NCBI RefSeq assembly: GCF_037042905.1
Contig: NC_087245.1
Location: 5,533,501-5,597,500, forward strand
DNA from: Lytechinus pictus
Taxonomy: Eukaryota; Echinodermata; Echinoidea; Temnopleuroida; Toxopneustidae
Length of the DNA stretch: 64,000 bases
Direction of reading: 5' to 3'
Under the pieces are notes generated by a model. The model had not been told where the DNA came from. It saw only the letters and a program-made list of their open reading frames with translations, and did no database searches. This document shows, piece after piece, positions 46,441-58,929 of this stretch (its first letter is position 1; each line of letters starts with the position of its first letter). A program made the translations under genes and the position numbers.

Positions 46441-48589
46441 CTTTTGAAATTTAGTAAAAATATATTATTTATGTGAAGTAGTACTTTCTGAAGCTGCAAA
46501 TGTATCAAAATTTTCAAACAAAGTGACAGCAGTCATTTCATTTGTCATTCTTATTCAGATTTTATAATTTGACATACCCTATTCTGGCATATAAAAGCAA
46601 TGCCACTACATAATCAATCTTCCTTAAATCATATACAGGTGAGTCTTTTTAATTTAAGTCTCTTAAGACAATGGAAATCTGTTTGACAGGCAAATTTGAC
46701 AGCTTTGCATAATCAGGGAGGTGTCTCAAAAAGATTTAAGGGTTACTGGAAGTTGCACTTATACTCCCAGCTGCATAGTATAAATCTCACTGCATTGGTC
46801 GTATCATGTGATGATACCGCATGGAGCCTTCCTCAGTGTTGTGACCTGATTTCACCTCAGTGATCAATAATTGGGCCAGAGATATAATTAGATATAATGA
46901 CCATATGAGGCACTTAGACTCGTAAGTCACACTGTACTCAATGTGAAACATCCCTTGTCTGAATACTTGGTCATTAGACTTCAAGAATATCAACTTTAGG
47001 AAGACTTGACAGTTTATTTCTTCTTTTTTTAGAAGTATATTTTTTATTGTTATATCATACTTTGTGAAATATCATTAAAATTTATGTTCTTATTGAAATA
47101 GTGATACCATGTGAAAAAGTATGTGGCAACGAATTTGAGGAGGAAAATGGGTGGTGGGGGGGGGGGGTGATCAGTTCATGTGTGTTCAGTTGGTACATCT
47201 TCAGTGAAATAAATACATAATTGCAGCAATGATGTGAAAGCTATTATATTGGAATCGTTCTGACTGGGGTTATTAAAGGTTAAGACAATTTAAATTTGTA
47301 ATGGAGTCTTGTAATCTATCTTGTACATAGTGAATAACAAAGAAAGTGTATCATAAGGTAGTAACTCCAGATTTTTTGTACATTGTGAAATTAAAGTATC
47401 ATCTAGTGTATTTATTCAAATTTATTTTTAAAGGGTTAACATTTGTTTGGTATCCTCTCTCCTTGTCAAGAGGTGAAGGACGGCAGCCAGTTAACTAATT
47501 TGTGTATTCTGAAAACATGTGCAAAAGTTTACTCTTGAAAATCTGGCTTTGTCTTATTTTACCGAGAACAATGAATCTGAATTCCAAAGCACAAGTACAT
47601 GCAGATGTAGTTTTGATGCAATGTATGCCTATATAGTTAAAAAAGATATGTCAGTTGGATTGTAATTTAATTCATATATGGAATAAATCTATAAAATGTT
47701 AAAACAAACATTTTCTCCCATTTGTGTTAATGATGCCTGCTATTTTCCATGCTATTTATACATACATACATACAAACCCTTGGGAGTGTTTTTTTTTAGG
47801 AGAAGGAGGAGGAGAGGGGGGGGGGGGGGAGAGGATCGAGGAAAAATAGAAAGATGAAGGAGAAAGGGAGGAGTATCCATTTCCTATTAATATCACCGTA
47901 TCTTCTCCCATTTTGCCACCTCATCAAAGAAATTAATTGGGAACAAATATTTCACCACATCCATGTACATTTATTGCCTTTTCTTACTTTTTTGCTAATC
48001 TTTCATAAAATTCACATATATATCAACTACTCATCTTTCACCAAATATACACATAAAACGACATAAATATGTAATCAGACTGTATTTATTGCACAAAATA
48101 ATGCATGCCCTCGTCTTCTTGAGAATAGTACAAGGAAATAAAAGGATTTGACCGTGTGATTTGGCACTCTTAATTTCGCGAAAACAGTTATTTATGCACA
48201 ACGCGGTAATATGCATATGAAAGAGACAATGATGTCATTCACTATATCTTTTTGTATTCTATTACATGAAATGTATTTTTTATTAAACATCTTGCAGATT
48301 TGATAACACTGAAGCATCTTCATTTATATTGAATCATGTTTGTTGTAACAATGGCATACAAAAGAAATAGTGACATCACAGTCTCTCTCATTGGTATGTG
48401 TTGTACACAGTCATGTAATGAGCCAAAAATTCGGGTGGCGGGCAGGCATGGCGTATGTGGGAAAAATTTCAATTTTTTTTTTTTTTATATCACAAAGAAT
48501 TAAACCGAACCCATCAAAAGGGCTGAAAGAATGACATTTACTTACGTTAACCAAAGAATTGAGGAAATTGCAATTTTAATCGTGAACTG
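46441..48589. other. Convergent intergenic region STAM / WSCD-like
   Basis: No gene is seen. Contains G-rich runs near 47153-47168 and 47805-47832 and a tetranucleotide cataca run near 47760. The two host genes point towards each other here, so both 3' UTRs may lie in it. Confidence 0.45.
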
Positions 48590-48954
48590 TTATACTAATT
48601 TTGATAAACCAGAGTATGACAAATCCACATCTAAATATCCATTTTCGCGGAGTACTTTCGAAGTTGATTTCACATGCATGTCAATTATTGCTTTGTGTTT
48701 GTTCGTATAAGGGTCAAAAGTCCTATTACTTTCCACTTTCTGACGATGAAAATTTCCTTCTGGATGTGCCACCATGCAGTCTAGTCTGTGATCGTCGATG
48801 GGAACGTGTAAGAATTGGAGGATTCTCACTATCTCCTGACGGAGGTGGGATTGAAGTCGTTCGAAGTATACGACCATGACGTTGGTACGGGTAACCCAAG
48901 TTACGATGCGTTCTTCCCACGCGATGGATGCACTCTCGACAAATGCGTCCCAAT
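48590..48954 (-). CDS. WSCD-like terminal exon
   Basis: Acceptor ccaaaacag above 48954. Encodes [20 protein letters not shown] to [11 protein letters not shown] and stop TAA (48590-48592). It has the [10 protein letters not shown] and [10 protein letters not shown] segments typical of the WSCD C-terminus. Confidence 0.9.
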
Positions 48955-51900
48955 CTGTTTTGGATGTGAAAGAAAGAGGGATGAAAAAATTAAGGATGGG
49001 GGGGGGGGTTGAAATGATGTAAGTTTGTGCATACGCGGATCCGGGGAGGGGTGGCGGTCCCCTATTGACTGCGCACAAAAAATAAGAACAAACTAAAACA
49101 AATTAAATGACAGGATAAAAAGAAAGAAAAAAAGATAAGAGGAATAAAATTAAGTGAATGAAATTAGGGAATTGGAATGATTGGAAAATATAAAAAACTT
49201 TAAGATAACTAAAAATATCACTCGTGCTTTTGGCTCCTATTACCCATAAAACATGTAGCCTATTCGCTGAATATATACGTGAATATATAGGCCTAACGTT
49301 TACAAGTCAAAGTACCAAAAATTGTCTGCTCGTGATTCGATATTTCATTTATCAAGCGAGATTCACATACTGTTCATGCGATTGCAGCGGTGCTGAATAA
49401 AATTATTTCAGCTCGCGCTTCGCGCTCGCATTATTTGATTAGATAGATACCTATCCTCTTCCTGATGAAATACAAGGGCGGTGCCTGAGTATTTTGACAT
49501 TGGACATGATCGATGAATTATAGTGTCTCTTTTTTTATTATTGTATTTATTCTTTCTCCTAGTTTACACCGTTTTTATATATTATTTTACATAGTATTTT
49601 GATTTCATATACTTAAAACATAACGAGGTATAGTTGTCCCCTGTCACACTCTCTTCGACCCTGTTATCAAATATCAAGTTCGTTTATTGTACTCACCAGA
49701 AGAAAAGAAGTATTGATGAGATGCCAATCCCGTATGACCAGCGCTCACTAAGTTTGCGTAAGCAAGTAAAGTATCATATGGGTTTCGGACTATGAGAACT
49801 GCTCCCTCAAATAGATTCGTTGTCGGTGATGATCCCATATCATGTGTTTTAACTATGATTGTCTTCCCACTCGTATAACGCGCGTACTCTCCTTTAAAAC
49901 CTAGTGATATCACAAAAAATGAAATTGAAGCATGCAGTTTATATTTGGATAAAGGATAGTTAGAATGTTCATTTTTATGAAATTCATTTTTAAAATTCAA
50001 ATTCAATTAATGTATATGCAGTCAGTCACGACAAGACCTGGCAAGATCATAATTAAAGTCACATAATTATTTTGATAAAGTAGTTACACCATAAAGTTCT
50101 TTCTTCTTCTCTCGCTCAGCTCGCTTGCAAAATATACACATACATGTATGTATGTTTTTTAAGGTATGTGCATGCAGCGAGAAAGGTTAAATTATAGTAT
50201 AGGCGTACACCATGTACACACTTTGTTCGTTCTATGCTCTCGCTCGTATATAATCACAGAAAAAATAAAATCCATCTAGCGAGGTGATTAAAGAGTACAC
50301 GATAGTAATTCCATTTTATTTCATTGAATAATGTAGGCCTGTAGGCAGGGGTGTCGATCCATTTTTCAGATGGGGGGGGGGGGCAAAATCATGAATCAAC
50401 GTTCCAAAGGTGCTCGATCACACAAAACAAACAAACCCACCCACACACACACATCTCACCAACAAATTAATGCGAGCGCGAGCTGAAAACTGGAAAAACG
50501 TACCTGTTTAGGACTGTTCGTAGTAACTCATGAGGAGGATACATATCTCACTACGCAGATAATCCGAGAGCGAGCTTAAATTTCTTTATATTCTGACCTG
50601 AAAGCTTGATATTCTAAGCATTTTTGGTACCAGTGATTAAGACGGGTATCTAAAAGAACAATAGATGCGAGCGCGAAGCGCGAGCTGAAAATTTTGATAT
50701 TTCGATCTGAAAAAAATGACAGTTTAATGGACGTTTTTAATAAAAGAATAAGATATATATCCAACAAAAGATTATTGCAAATCGAAGCGGGAGATCTTTT
50801 GAGGTTTAGAACTGAAAACGGGACATTCTTTTCACCTATTTAATCATGAAAAGGTTTTTTTTTTGGTTTTTGCTCAAGAAATCATGCGAGCGCGAAGCGC
50901 GAGCTGAAAATTTTTACATTCCAATTGGAAAAGCGGACATTTTAAGCACGATTTTAAATAAAGAACGAGTTGTGTATCTCAATCTCGCTTGCTGATTTCT
51001 GTGTAACATCACAATCTTATTTAATTTTTGCACATGCGGAATTATGGGGGGGGGGGGGCAAAACGATATGTTTGCCCCCCCAGAGTTTTTAATTGGTGGG
51101 GCGATCGCCCCCCCCCCAGGATCGACGCCTCTGCCTGTAGGCCTACTTCTATTTAAAAGATGGATATATTTAAAAGATGGATATTTTTTCTCGCTCATGT
51201 ATTCGCTCGTATTTCTTTCAATACAAGATGGTAATGAAACAAAAACATTTGGAAACCAATTAAAAAAAAGTTTTACGTCGATACCGTGGTATATATCACT
51301 ACAGAGACTGCTTTTCTCGCTCGCTCTGTTCGTCAGTATAAAGGGAAACTAGTGTGATGTGAAGTAAATACAGGCCTACAACATGATTTTAGGGGATTTT
51401 CGAAAGCAAACAACTTCGATGATCTTGATGGACGGCTATACAAATACTTGTAATTATCTTTCTGTAAAGATAAATGGTTGTGACCAACTCTTTCTCAAAA
51501 AAATTTTCACGACCCGAAGGGAAATAAAATAAGGAAAGGAATAAGGGTGCATGAAATATGATATTATTTTCTGAATATTATGTCGAAATCTATCACAAAC
51601 TTGGATTGTTGTAGTAAAAATGTCGGAATTTTTGCTCACTTGCGGCTCGCTCCTTTTTATTAATAGTAACGCGATACGCCATATAGAGCCCCGTCAAAAT
51701 ATTTGGCTCATTACGCCACTGATAGGTGTCAAAACAAAGGCACATTTTGCAAGATAAGTGGTCGTGACCAACTTAAGTGTTATTCTAAGAGAACATACTT
51801 TTTCTTTCTAAACACATACCCTACTCTGATAACATTAAATTTGACTATTTTGGCTTTCTTGCAAAAAAGAAAATTGCAAATTTCATGACAGCAAGTTGCC

Positions 51901-52522
51901 AACTTGAAATGAAGATTTGCTGGGGGATTTTTTGGTGGTTTCAAATTCGAGTTCCTGTATGCTCGAAATAAACTTCTGTAAACCCTGTTGTATTATTCGC
52001 CTCTCCATGAAAGTGCCGGGGCATGGCATCGAGGCCCGCATCGAAGCTGCCAGATCGACTAGTCATATCAGGTGCTTTGGGAGGGGGGGGGGGGGGGCTT
52101 TGGGACAGTTTCATTTCTCATTTTGCGCAAAAGAGTATATTCTTTATTCTGGAAAGAGGGATGGGAGGCTTTTAAGGACCCCCTAACCCCAACTTTACTC
52201 CAAGTTATACGATGGATTAACTTTACCCAGCTGTCCCAGTCACGGAACCGCATTTATCTCACACCCCTCCACACACACCCCCACACACACCCTAGGGTCA
52301 CACATCCTCCAACGTACCCGCGCACACATACAATCTACTGACCTCCTCCAAAAAGCTTTTTGTCTAGATAAACACTGCCAGTGTAGAATCCAGAGGCTCT
52401 CTCGAGTAGATATCGTGTCCATGTATTCCCAGATCCAGGCACACCGGTAAGAGCTATCAACGGATAGGTGCGGGGATTGGCGAAATGGGCGTTCTTACAC
52501 ACATCAAAAGACACAGCTGGGA
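48590..52522 (-). CDS. WSCD-like sulfotransferase, last three exons (5' part missing)
   Basis: Exons on the minus strand are 52522-52343, 49900-49697 and 48954-48590, joined in phase 1 at both splices and ending with TAA. The 5'-PAPS loop is [15 protein letters not shown] and the 3'-phosphate motif is [17 protein letters not shown]. Then follow [20 protein letters not shown], the YFERLQSH segment and the C-terminal [15 protein letters not shown] part. This pattern is that of the WSC-domain sulfotransferase family (WSCD1/2), Golgi type II membrane enzymes that transfer sulfate from PAPS; human members are described as sialate O-sulfotransferases. No transmembrane segment or WSC domain was found upstream in the window, so the first exons are either beyond a large intron or absent. 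Large paralogous families exist in invertebrates, so no symbol is given. Confidence 0.88.
48955..49696 (-). other. WSCD-like intron with GC-rich block
   Basis: Holds a G run (48998-49008), ggatccggggaggggtggcg near 49037, and cagctcgcgcttcgcgctcg at about 49410, a motif shared with the elements at 50346-51133 and 63250-63500. Confidence 0.5.
49697..49900 (-). CDS. WSCD-like exon with 3'-phosphate motif
   Basis: Acceptor tatcactag above 49900, donor gtgagt below 49697. Encodes [20 protein letters not shown], the [20 protein letters not shown] region and [16 protein letters not shown] matches the PAPS 3'-phosphate-binding motif of sulfotransferases. Confidence 0.9.
50346..51133. mobile_element. 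Non-autonomous hAT-type element in WSCD-like intron
   Basis: Flanked by a perfect 8-bp duplication CCTGTAGG (50338-50345 and 51134-51141). Ends are caggggtgtcgatcc and, from the right, cagaggcgtcgatcc. G and C runs lie just inside. The interior repeats atgcgagcgcgaagcgcgag / ctgaaaa units (about 50470, 50664, 50883). No transposase frame. Confidence 0.88.
52236..52330 (+). repeat. CA-rich microsatellite
   Basis: Imperfect cacacaccc and cacacata units lie just downstream (minus-strand sense) of the WSCD-like PAPS-loop exon. It starts a few bases after the donor site. Confidence 0.75.
52343..52522 (-). CDS. WSCD-like exon with PAPS-binding loop
   Basis: Acceptor gagtctag just above 52522; donor gtcagt below 52343. 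Encodes [20 protein letters not shown], then [20 protein letters not shown] and [18 protein letters not shown]. Apparent ATG-like start upstream is a TTG inside the intron, so this is an internal exon. Enters and leaves in phase 1. Confidence 0.88.
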
Positions 52523-52564
52523 CTAGACTCAAACAAATATATTGTATAAAAGAAAATATGAAAG

Positions 52565-52866
52565 ATTAAAATGGTGACGAAGATCATGATTAATAATAAG
52601 AATAGTCATGATATAGTCCATGATGGTGATGGTGCTAATAATGATGATAAAATAACAATTAAGGGTAGCAATAATACTTATTATATAATAAGGGTAGTAA
52701 TCACGATAATAATGATAATAATGATGATAATGATAATAATAATAATAATGATAATAATAATAATAATGATGATAATAATAATAATAATGATAATAATAAT
52801 AATAATAATAGTAAAAATGATAATAATATTAATGATGATGATGATGATGATGATAATCACCATATA
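52565..52866 (+). repeat. (AATAAT/GATGAT)n microsatellite
   Basis: About 300 bp of irregular aataatgat and gatgatgat units; the Ile/Met-rich frames across it are composition artefacts. It abuts the 5' side of the LINE at 52870. Confidence 0.9.
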
Positions 52867-53337
52867 ACCTTAACATTGTTAAGATGCAATTCTGATGATC
52901 AACTGAGGAGTCATTGCACAGCTAGGCACCTAAATTATCCTTCAAAAATCCAGTTTAAAAGTTGTATTCTTGCCAATCCATACTTTGGATATAGGCCTCA
53001 TGAGAATCAGAGGTGTGCGCTTAGCTGGCGACTCTCTGTTGCTCTGTCTTTGCATTAAGATTAATTGTGTTATTTGTTTATGCTACCTTATTTTTTGTAT
53101 ATATATGAGTCTTTGTATGTCATAGAAGCTCATGCTAGACAAGTTTTGAGTGATTTTGATATATTGTATTGTCAGTGATTGACTTAGATTTTTTTTTGCA
53201 TATACCTATGCTGTACATGTTTAGGTGAGTTTGTACTTGCTGCCATACTGTGTTTCTTTCAATGTACTTGACTATTCAATGTCAACCATCCGTGTCATTC
53301 TTTCTTTATTTGTCCTTGAATGTGATTTGGTTTAACA

Positions 53338-56300
53338 ATGGATATTATCAGGGTTGTCACCTTTGTTATGGTTCTTACACTGGCCAGTGTACATGTTGTT
53401 GATTGTCATGTAGTATTACAGTATAGACCTTGTAGTGTAATATCACCATCTAGAGTGAAAGTTATTGGATCATATATGTTGTACTATTCCAACTCGAATG
53501 CCACTTTTAGGTTGAGAATACTTATATCTGGTGATGTCAGTCCAAATCCTGGACCTCTGTTCTCTGAGAATTGTACACAAGCACTCACAGATGACAGACA
53601 TATTGTTCATGATGTAGTTGGTAAATCTTACACTAGACTTGATCTTTTCCGATGTAATGTTTTACCCATTAAACTACAACACCATTTCCTCCATCCTGAT
53701 GTTTTGATAAATATTAAGAGGTAAGGAATAAATCGTAAACTAAAAAAGAAAGCTCATCGTGGGAAACGGGGAGGTTGTAGAAAGCAACGTAGAATCCCAG
53801 TACTTACTGGTATCTCTCAGTTTAGTCTGAACAACAAATCTTCTGTGCAGGGAATTAATCATCATAACTTGATTGTTGTTGATACCAATAATAAAAAGGT
53901 TCATGAGTCCTGTTTAAAGATATGTTTATGGAATGCTCACTCTGTACGTAATAAGACATTCCTACTCAATGATTATATTTCTGAACACAATATTGATGTA
54001 ATGATTATAACAGAAACATGGCTTCGAGCAGAAGATCCAGTCATCATCGCAGAATGCCTACCAGCTGGATATGCGGTTGTGAATGCTCCAAGACCAACAG
54101 ATCCTCATGGCGGCATCGCGGTTATTTTTAAGTCTCCACTTCAACTACAGCTGAAAATGGATGACTCTCTGACTTATTCTACATTTGAGCTAGCACACGT
54201 TGTTAGCAATGGAGGTCAATTGCATTTCTTGGTAGTCTACCGACCACCACCTTCTGTGCAGAATCAGCTCCGTACAGCAGACTTTCTTCAAGAATTTGAT
54301 GATCTTACTGCTGAGATATCACGATTGGCTGGGCGAGTTCTTCTTCTTGGGGACTTTAACATTCACGTCGATAAACCTTCAAAGTCTGATGTAGCTCAGT
54401 TCCTATCCATCATAGAATCTGCTAGCTTGGTTCAACATGTCACCGGAGCTACCCATAACATGGGTCACACTTTGGACCTTGTAATGACCAGAGATGAGAG
54501 TAATCATCAAGGACAATCCTCTGCAGACATCTGTCCTACCCGTCATGGCTGCATCATTGAAGATATTGTCATTTATCATAGTCTCATGTCTGATCATCAC
54601 TGCATCCGATTTGTACTCAGGTATCCTCGGCCGGTGGTGAAGAAAGTTAGGCGGACTTTTAGGAACTTCAAGGAAATGGACACAGAGGGATTTAGTGAGG
54701 CACTGATTGACAAACTTAATGACTTGTCCTCGGCTGGTGATGTTGATTCAGTTCTTACTGCGTATAACACATCTGTAGCAGCCTGCGTTAATGAGTTTGC
54801 TCCTCAGAAATCATGTCTCCGCTCCACAAGGGTTCGCAATCCTTGGTTCAACGAGGAAATCCTTACTGCGCGTCGAGAAAGAAGACGGATTGAACGGAAA
54901 TGGATCAAACGTTCTTCAGACACTGATCACACATCTTTTAAGCTAGCTAACAAGCATGTTAATGACCTCATAGTTAAGGCTAAGCAAAAATACTATACGG
55001 AGTTACTCTGTAAAGCCAATGTCAAAACAGTTTTTAATGTTGTTAATAATCTGCTCCACAAGAATGTTAAATTTCTCCCTGTGTATGATAATCCTCTTGA
55101 TCTAGCAAATCGTTTTTCTTTGTTCTTTGTCAAGAAGATAAGTGATATCCGCAACAATGTCACAAATACACCTGAACCAAGAAGTGTAGACAGTCAGGAA
55201 GTCAGTTCTTTTCATGAAAGTATGTTGAATTGTTTTGAGGTTGTCAGTGAGGATAATATCAAACGCATTGTGAGCAATATGTCTAATGCCACTTCTTTAA
55301 CAGATTCTCAACCTACTTGGCTTTTGAAAAAATTTGTCAATAGCAATATTCCTGCTCTGACCTCTATTGTAAACAGCTCATTATTATCGGGTACATTTCC
55401 AGATGGTGTTCATCAGGCTATAGTTACACCAATAATCAAGAAAAACAATCTGAATAAAGACACATTATGTAATTATAGGCCTGTTAGTAATATTTCACAT
55501 ATTGCTAAAGTGATAGAAAAGGTAGTATCAATTCAACTAACAGAACACGTAAATGATAATGGTTTATACGATCCAATGCAGTCAGCATATAGATCCTATT
55601 TCAGCACTGAGACAGCCCTTTTGAAATTGCAGAATGATGTTCTGTCATATTTTGATCAGCATAAGTGTGTTTTCTTAGTCTCATTAGACCTAAGTGCAGC
55701 TTTTGACACTGTGGATCATACCATACTACTGAATCGCTTAAAATCTCGATTTCGCATATCTGGTCTAGCTCTTAAATGGTTTAAGTCTTACCTGACTGGT
55801 TGGTCATCTAGGGTAAGCATAGCCGGAGAGTTGTCTGACCCGTGGGTCACTGAGTTTGGGGTACCCCAAGGGTCAGTTCTCGGGCCGATTCTGTTTAGTT
55901 TGTATATCACTCCCATCTCTGACATTATCAATAAACATGGTCTACAGTATATTTGTTATGCATATGATGTACAACTGTATTGTTCCTTTGACCCGCGCTC
56001 TTTTGATAACATAAATAAAACACTTGAGAAAACCTCTCTTTGTATTTCAGAAATAAGTAGGTGAATGTCATCTAATTATCTCCAGCTGAATAATAGCAAA
56101 ACTGAATTCATAGCTCTCTGTTCTTCTGCCCGCCATCTGCAATCAATATCACATATTCAGCTTAATGTGAATGGTCAATGCATCCCCATCTCCACTAAAA
56201 CTACTGTTCTTGGAGTATGCATTGATAACATGTTCACACTGTCTGCTCAAGTAAATCAGGTTGTCCGTAATTGTAATTATCATCTCAGCAATTTGTGGAG

Positions 56301-56805
56301 GATTCGTAGATTCATTGATCTTAAGACATGTCACCATGCTGTGCGAGCACTTATTCTTTCTCGGTTAGATTACTGTAATAGTTTATATACTGTTTTGTCA
56401 GCTAGAGATAGACGAAAACTTGAGGTTATTTAGAATCGTGCCGCTCGATTAATTTTTGGCTTTGGATCCCGAACTCAAACTACACCCCTACTTAAGGAAC
56501 TCCACTGGCTACCTCTATTCCAACGTATTCAGTTTATAGTCTGTTTATATGTATACAAAACTCTAAATCATCTAGCACCTGAATATCTTAATAATACCAT
56601 CAAATTATACACACCCTCTCGTAATCTTCGTTCAATCACTGACACATGCAGACTTTGCATTCCCTTGTCAAAACTCTCCTCTGCCGAAAAACGGTTTGCT
56701 GTAGCAGCTGCCAAGACTTGGAATACTATCCCTCTTTCAATAAGAAATGCTTCCAGTGTTCTTGGCTTCAAATCTTCCCTTAAGACAAACCTTTTTCCTC
56801 AATGA
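53338..56805 (+). pseudogene. LINE polyprotein, three in-frame stops, YADD to YAYD
   Basis: One reading frame of 1156 codons runs from an ATG at 53338 to TGA at 56803-56805 without any frameshift. It is interrupted only by TAA (53722-53724), TGA (56062-56064) and TAG (56431-56433). A hydrophobic, signal-like N-terminus (VVTFVMVLTLASVHVV, residues 6-21) is followed by a 2A-like motif GDVSPNPGP at 65-73. The endonuclease shows WNAHSV, ITETWL, LLLGDFNIH, TLDLV and SDHH. The RT shows YRPVSNIS, LDLSAAFDTVDH and GVPQGSVLGPILF, but its catalytic YADD reads YAYD (55957-55968), one G-to-T change. After the third stop the typical C-terminus continues (RAARLIFGF, LHWLPLFQRIQF, YKTLNHLAPEYL). Recently inactivated copy. 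Confidence 0.92.
53530..53556 (+). other. 2A-like peptide motif in LINE
   Basis: Encodes GDVSPNPGP (residues 65-73 of the LINE frame). The 2A consensus is D-V/I-E-x-N-P-G-P; here Glu is replaced by Ser while NPGP is intact. 2A sequences at the N-terminus of sea urchin non-LTR elements are documented and mediate co-translational separation. Activity with Ser in this position is unproven. Confidence 0.8.
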
Positions 56806-56935
56806 TTAATTTCCCTTTTTATCTTGAATATTGTAGTAATTATTGCAAATGTTAAATTGTTATTCCTACATTGTACGTGCTATGGTACTTTTTGTTTTTA
56901 GCGCCTCTAAATACCCATTATTATTATCATTATTA

Positions 56936-58081
56936 CAATGTTCTTTAAAAGTAAAAAAAACAAAAAACATCTATAATATTCATATGAATTAGCAATTATT
57001 TTAGTTTATCGCCCGGTATTGTATTTTTTGTCATGTATAGAAGTTTAACCATCAGATCATTGAGTCATTAGACCACATCACAACAACGATTTGCGCAGGT
57101 ATGGCCAATTTGAAATTTGCGCGCTGTAGGAAAAATTTTGTCAGAAATCACTAGAAACTTTGACATCCAGTGCCACATGTAATTCAACAAACAGAAAACT
57201 TTAGAAATGACAGGGGTATGAATTACTATACATAATGCACACACGCAAACCCATGTACCCGATATATGATTTATTTCTATTTATTTGTCACGTGATGTAT
57301 CGTGAAACGTTTGTGTCGAGTCACGTGATGATCTCCAATCCAAGGCGTGACGTGACTGTATAGCGGTTTCTTCAACCAATCGGGTTGCACTAAACTTTTG
57401 CCATAGCTATGTGGTTAAATGCACGTCCGGGTCGCGAAATTATTTTCCCCACGATAGTTGTGGACCAAAATACGAACTAATTTGCATACAGCCAATCAGA
57501 GACGATTATTTTTTTTCCCTTGATCTTTTTTCCAACCACAGTTCCGGACCCCAATATGAATATTCATGACTTGCGTCATGAACATATTGAAGAGTGCGCG
57601 CGTGGACATAATTACACAATCACATACTAAATCATGACTGACGATAATTTGTTTTTGTCTATTTTCTTCATATTTTTATTGTCAAAATCATTTTTATCTA
57701 AAAGATTTCTATGTTGACTGTTAATGCAGTATTAGTTCAGTTTTTATAATAACAATAGCGCAGAATGCTATGACCATTAAACTTGTATGATAAAAATTTG
57801 AATATTTAAATATGTCAATTTCTTTATTCAACTTCTAACACTTATGTTACTTTATTGGTAAAAATCAGAGTTAATTTTTCTCATTCATCTTGTACAAGGA
57901 CCTTCAGTCAAAATCTAAATCTTTAGATAATATTTGGTGTTTCTTCTCTATTTTTTGTTATGCCTGGTGGCTGCTCATGATAATACATGACCCGTCATTA
58001 TGGACCATTAGACAGCTTCTGGAAGACTTTAGGGGTATTTACCTTTCCCCCTTCTCTTTCTCAATTTTCTTTCCCTTCCAT
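56936..58081. other. Region with promoter-like motifs, no gene seen
   Basis: Between about 57280 and 57600 lie two tcacgtgatg E-boxes (57288, 57330), two ccaat words (57377, 57492), a gcgtgacgtgac near 57344 and cgtcatgaa near 57575. This could be a promoter, for instance for the WSCD-like gene on the minus strand, but no first exon could be recognised. A 91-codon + frame at 57890-58165 has no recognisable domain. Confidence 0.4.
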
Positions 58082-58929
58082 TTAGTCGATTTGACATTTT
58101 CCGAACCTAGAAATGTTCTTTCCGATGAAGTTTTTTTCTTGATTCGTGTTCCTATGGGGTCCTAGAACAAATTCAGCTTGGTTGCCCAAAGTTGCCGTTT
58201 GGGCAATTTTGCTAATTTGCATAAATCCAAAATGGCCGCCAGATGCCATCTTAAAACTTAACTTTTGAACCCCTTGCCCTAAAATGATAAGTAATGACTC
58301 TTTTTAGGGGTTTAGGAACTTCTATTATCCTTTTTGCAATATAACGTCATCTTCAGGTCAAATCCAAGATGGCCGCCAGATGCCGTCTTGAAAAATTGAC
58401 TTTTGATTCCCTTGCCCCAGAATGACGAGTAATACCTCTGTTTAGGGGTTTTGGGGTGTGTAGAATCTCTTTCTGCTATCTATTTTGCAATATACGGTCA
58501 TCTTCAGGTCAAATCCAAGATGGCCGCCAGATGACGCCATCTTGAAATATTAACTTTTGAACCCTTTGCCCCAGAATCATGAATAATAACTTTATTCGTG
58601 AGTCATTTGGTATGTTGATTAAATTTCTGATGTAATTTTGCTATAAAGGATAATCTTCAGATCAAATCCAAGCTGGCCGCCAAGCGCCATCTTGAAAAAT
58701 TACTTTCCGAGGCTTACAGTGTAAGAGCTTATGTAAGGGGATTTCAGTAAGAATACTAATTTCTTTTATTAATTCTTAATTTTTAGTTCAAGGGGAAGTC
58801 AGATCTGAGATGTCAGACGTTCGACATTTACTGCTCACCTAAAAGAGATCCTCTTTAGGTTTCGGCTATGATCAATTTTGTATTTGTATTTCTTTAAATG
58901 TCCATCCGTACTTTTGTACTGAAGAGGCT

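Larger units (their letters stand above)
52870..56935 (+). mobile_element. Nearly full-length CR1/L2-type LINE with 2A-like motif
   Basis: Non-LTR retrotransposon: a 5' UTR (5' boundary uncertain, about 52870-53337), one long frame at 53338-56805, and a short 3' UTR ending in gcgcctctaaatacccatta with an (att)-rich tail at about 56935. It has an apurinic-type endonuclease and reverse transcriptase in the order of the jockey/CR1/L2 group. It lies upstream of the WSCD-like PAPS-loop exon in opposite orientation to that gene. Confidence 0.9.

Noticed and set aside
52565-52867. Ile/Met-rich frames on both strands
   Set aside because: They are translations of an (AAT/GAT)n microsatellite.
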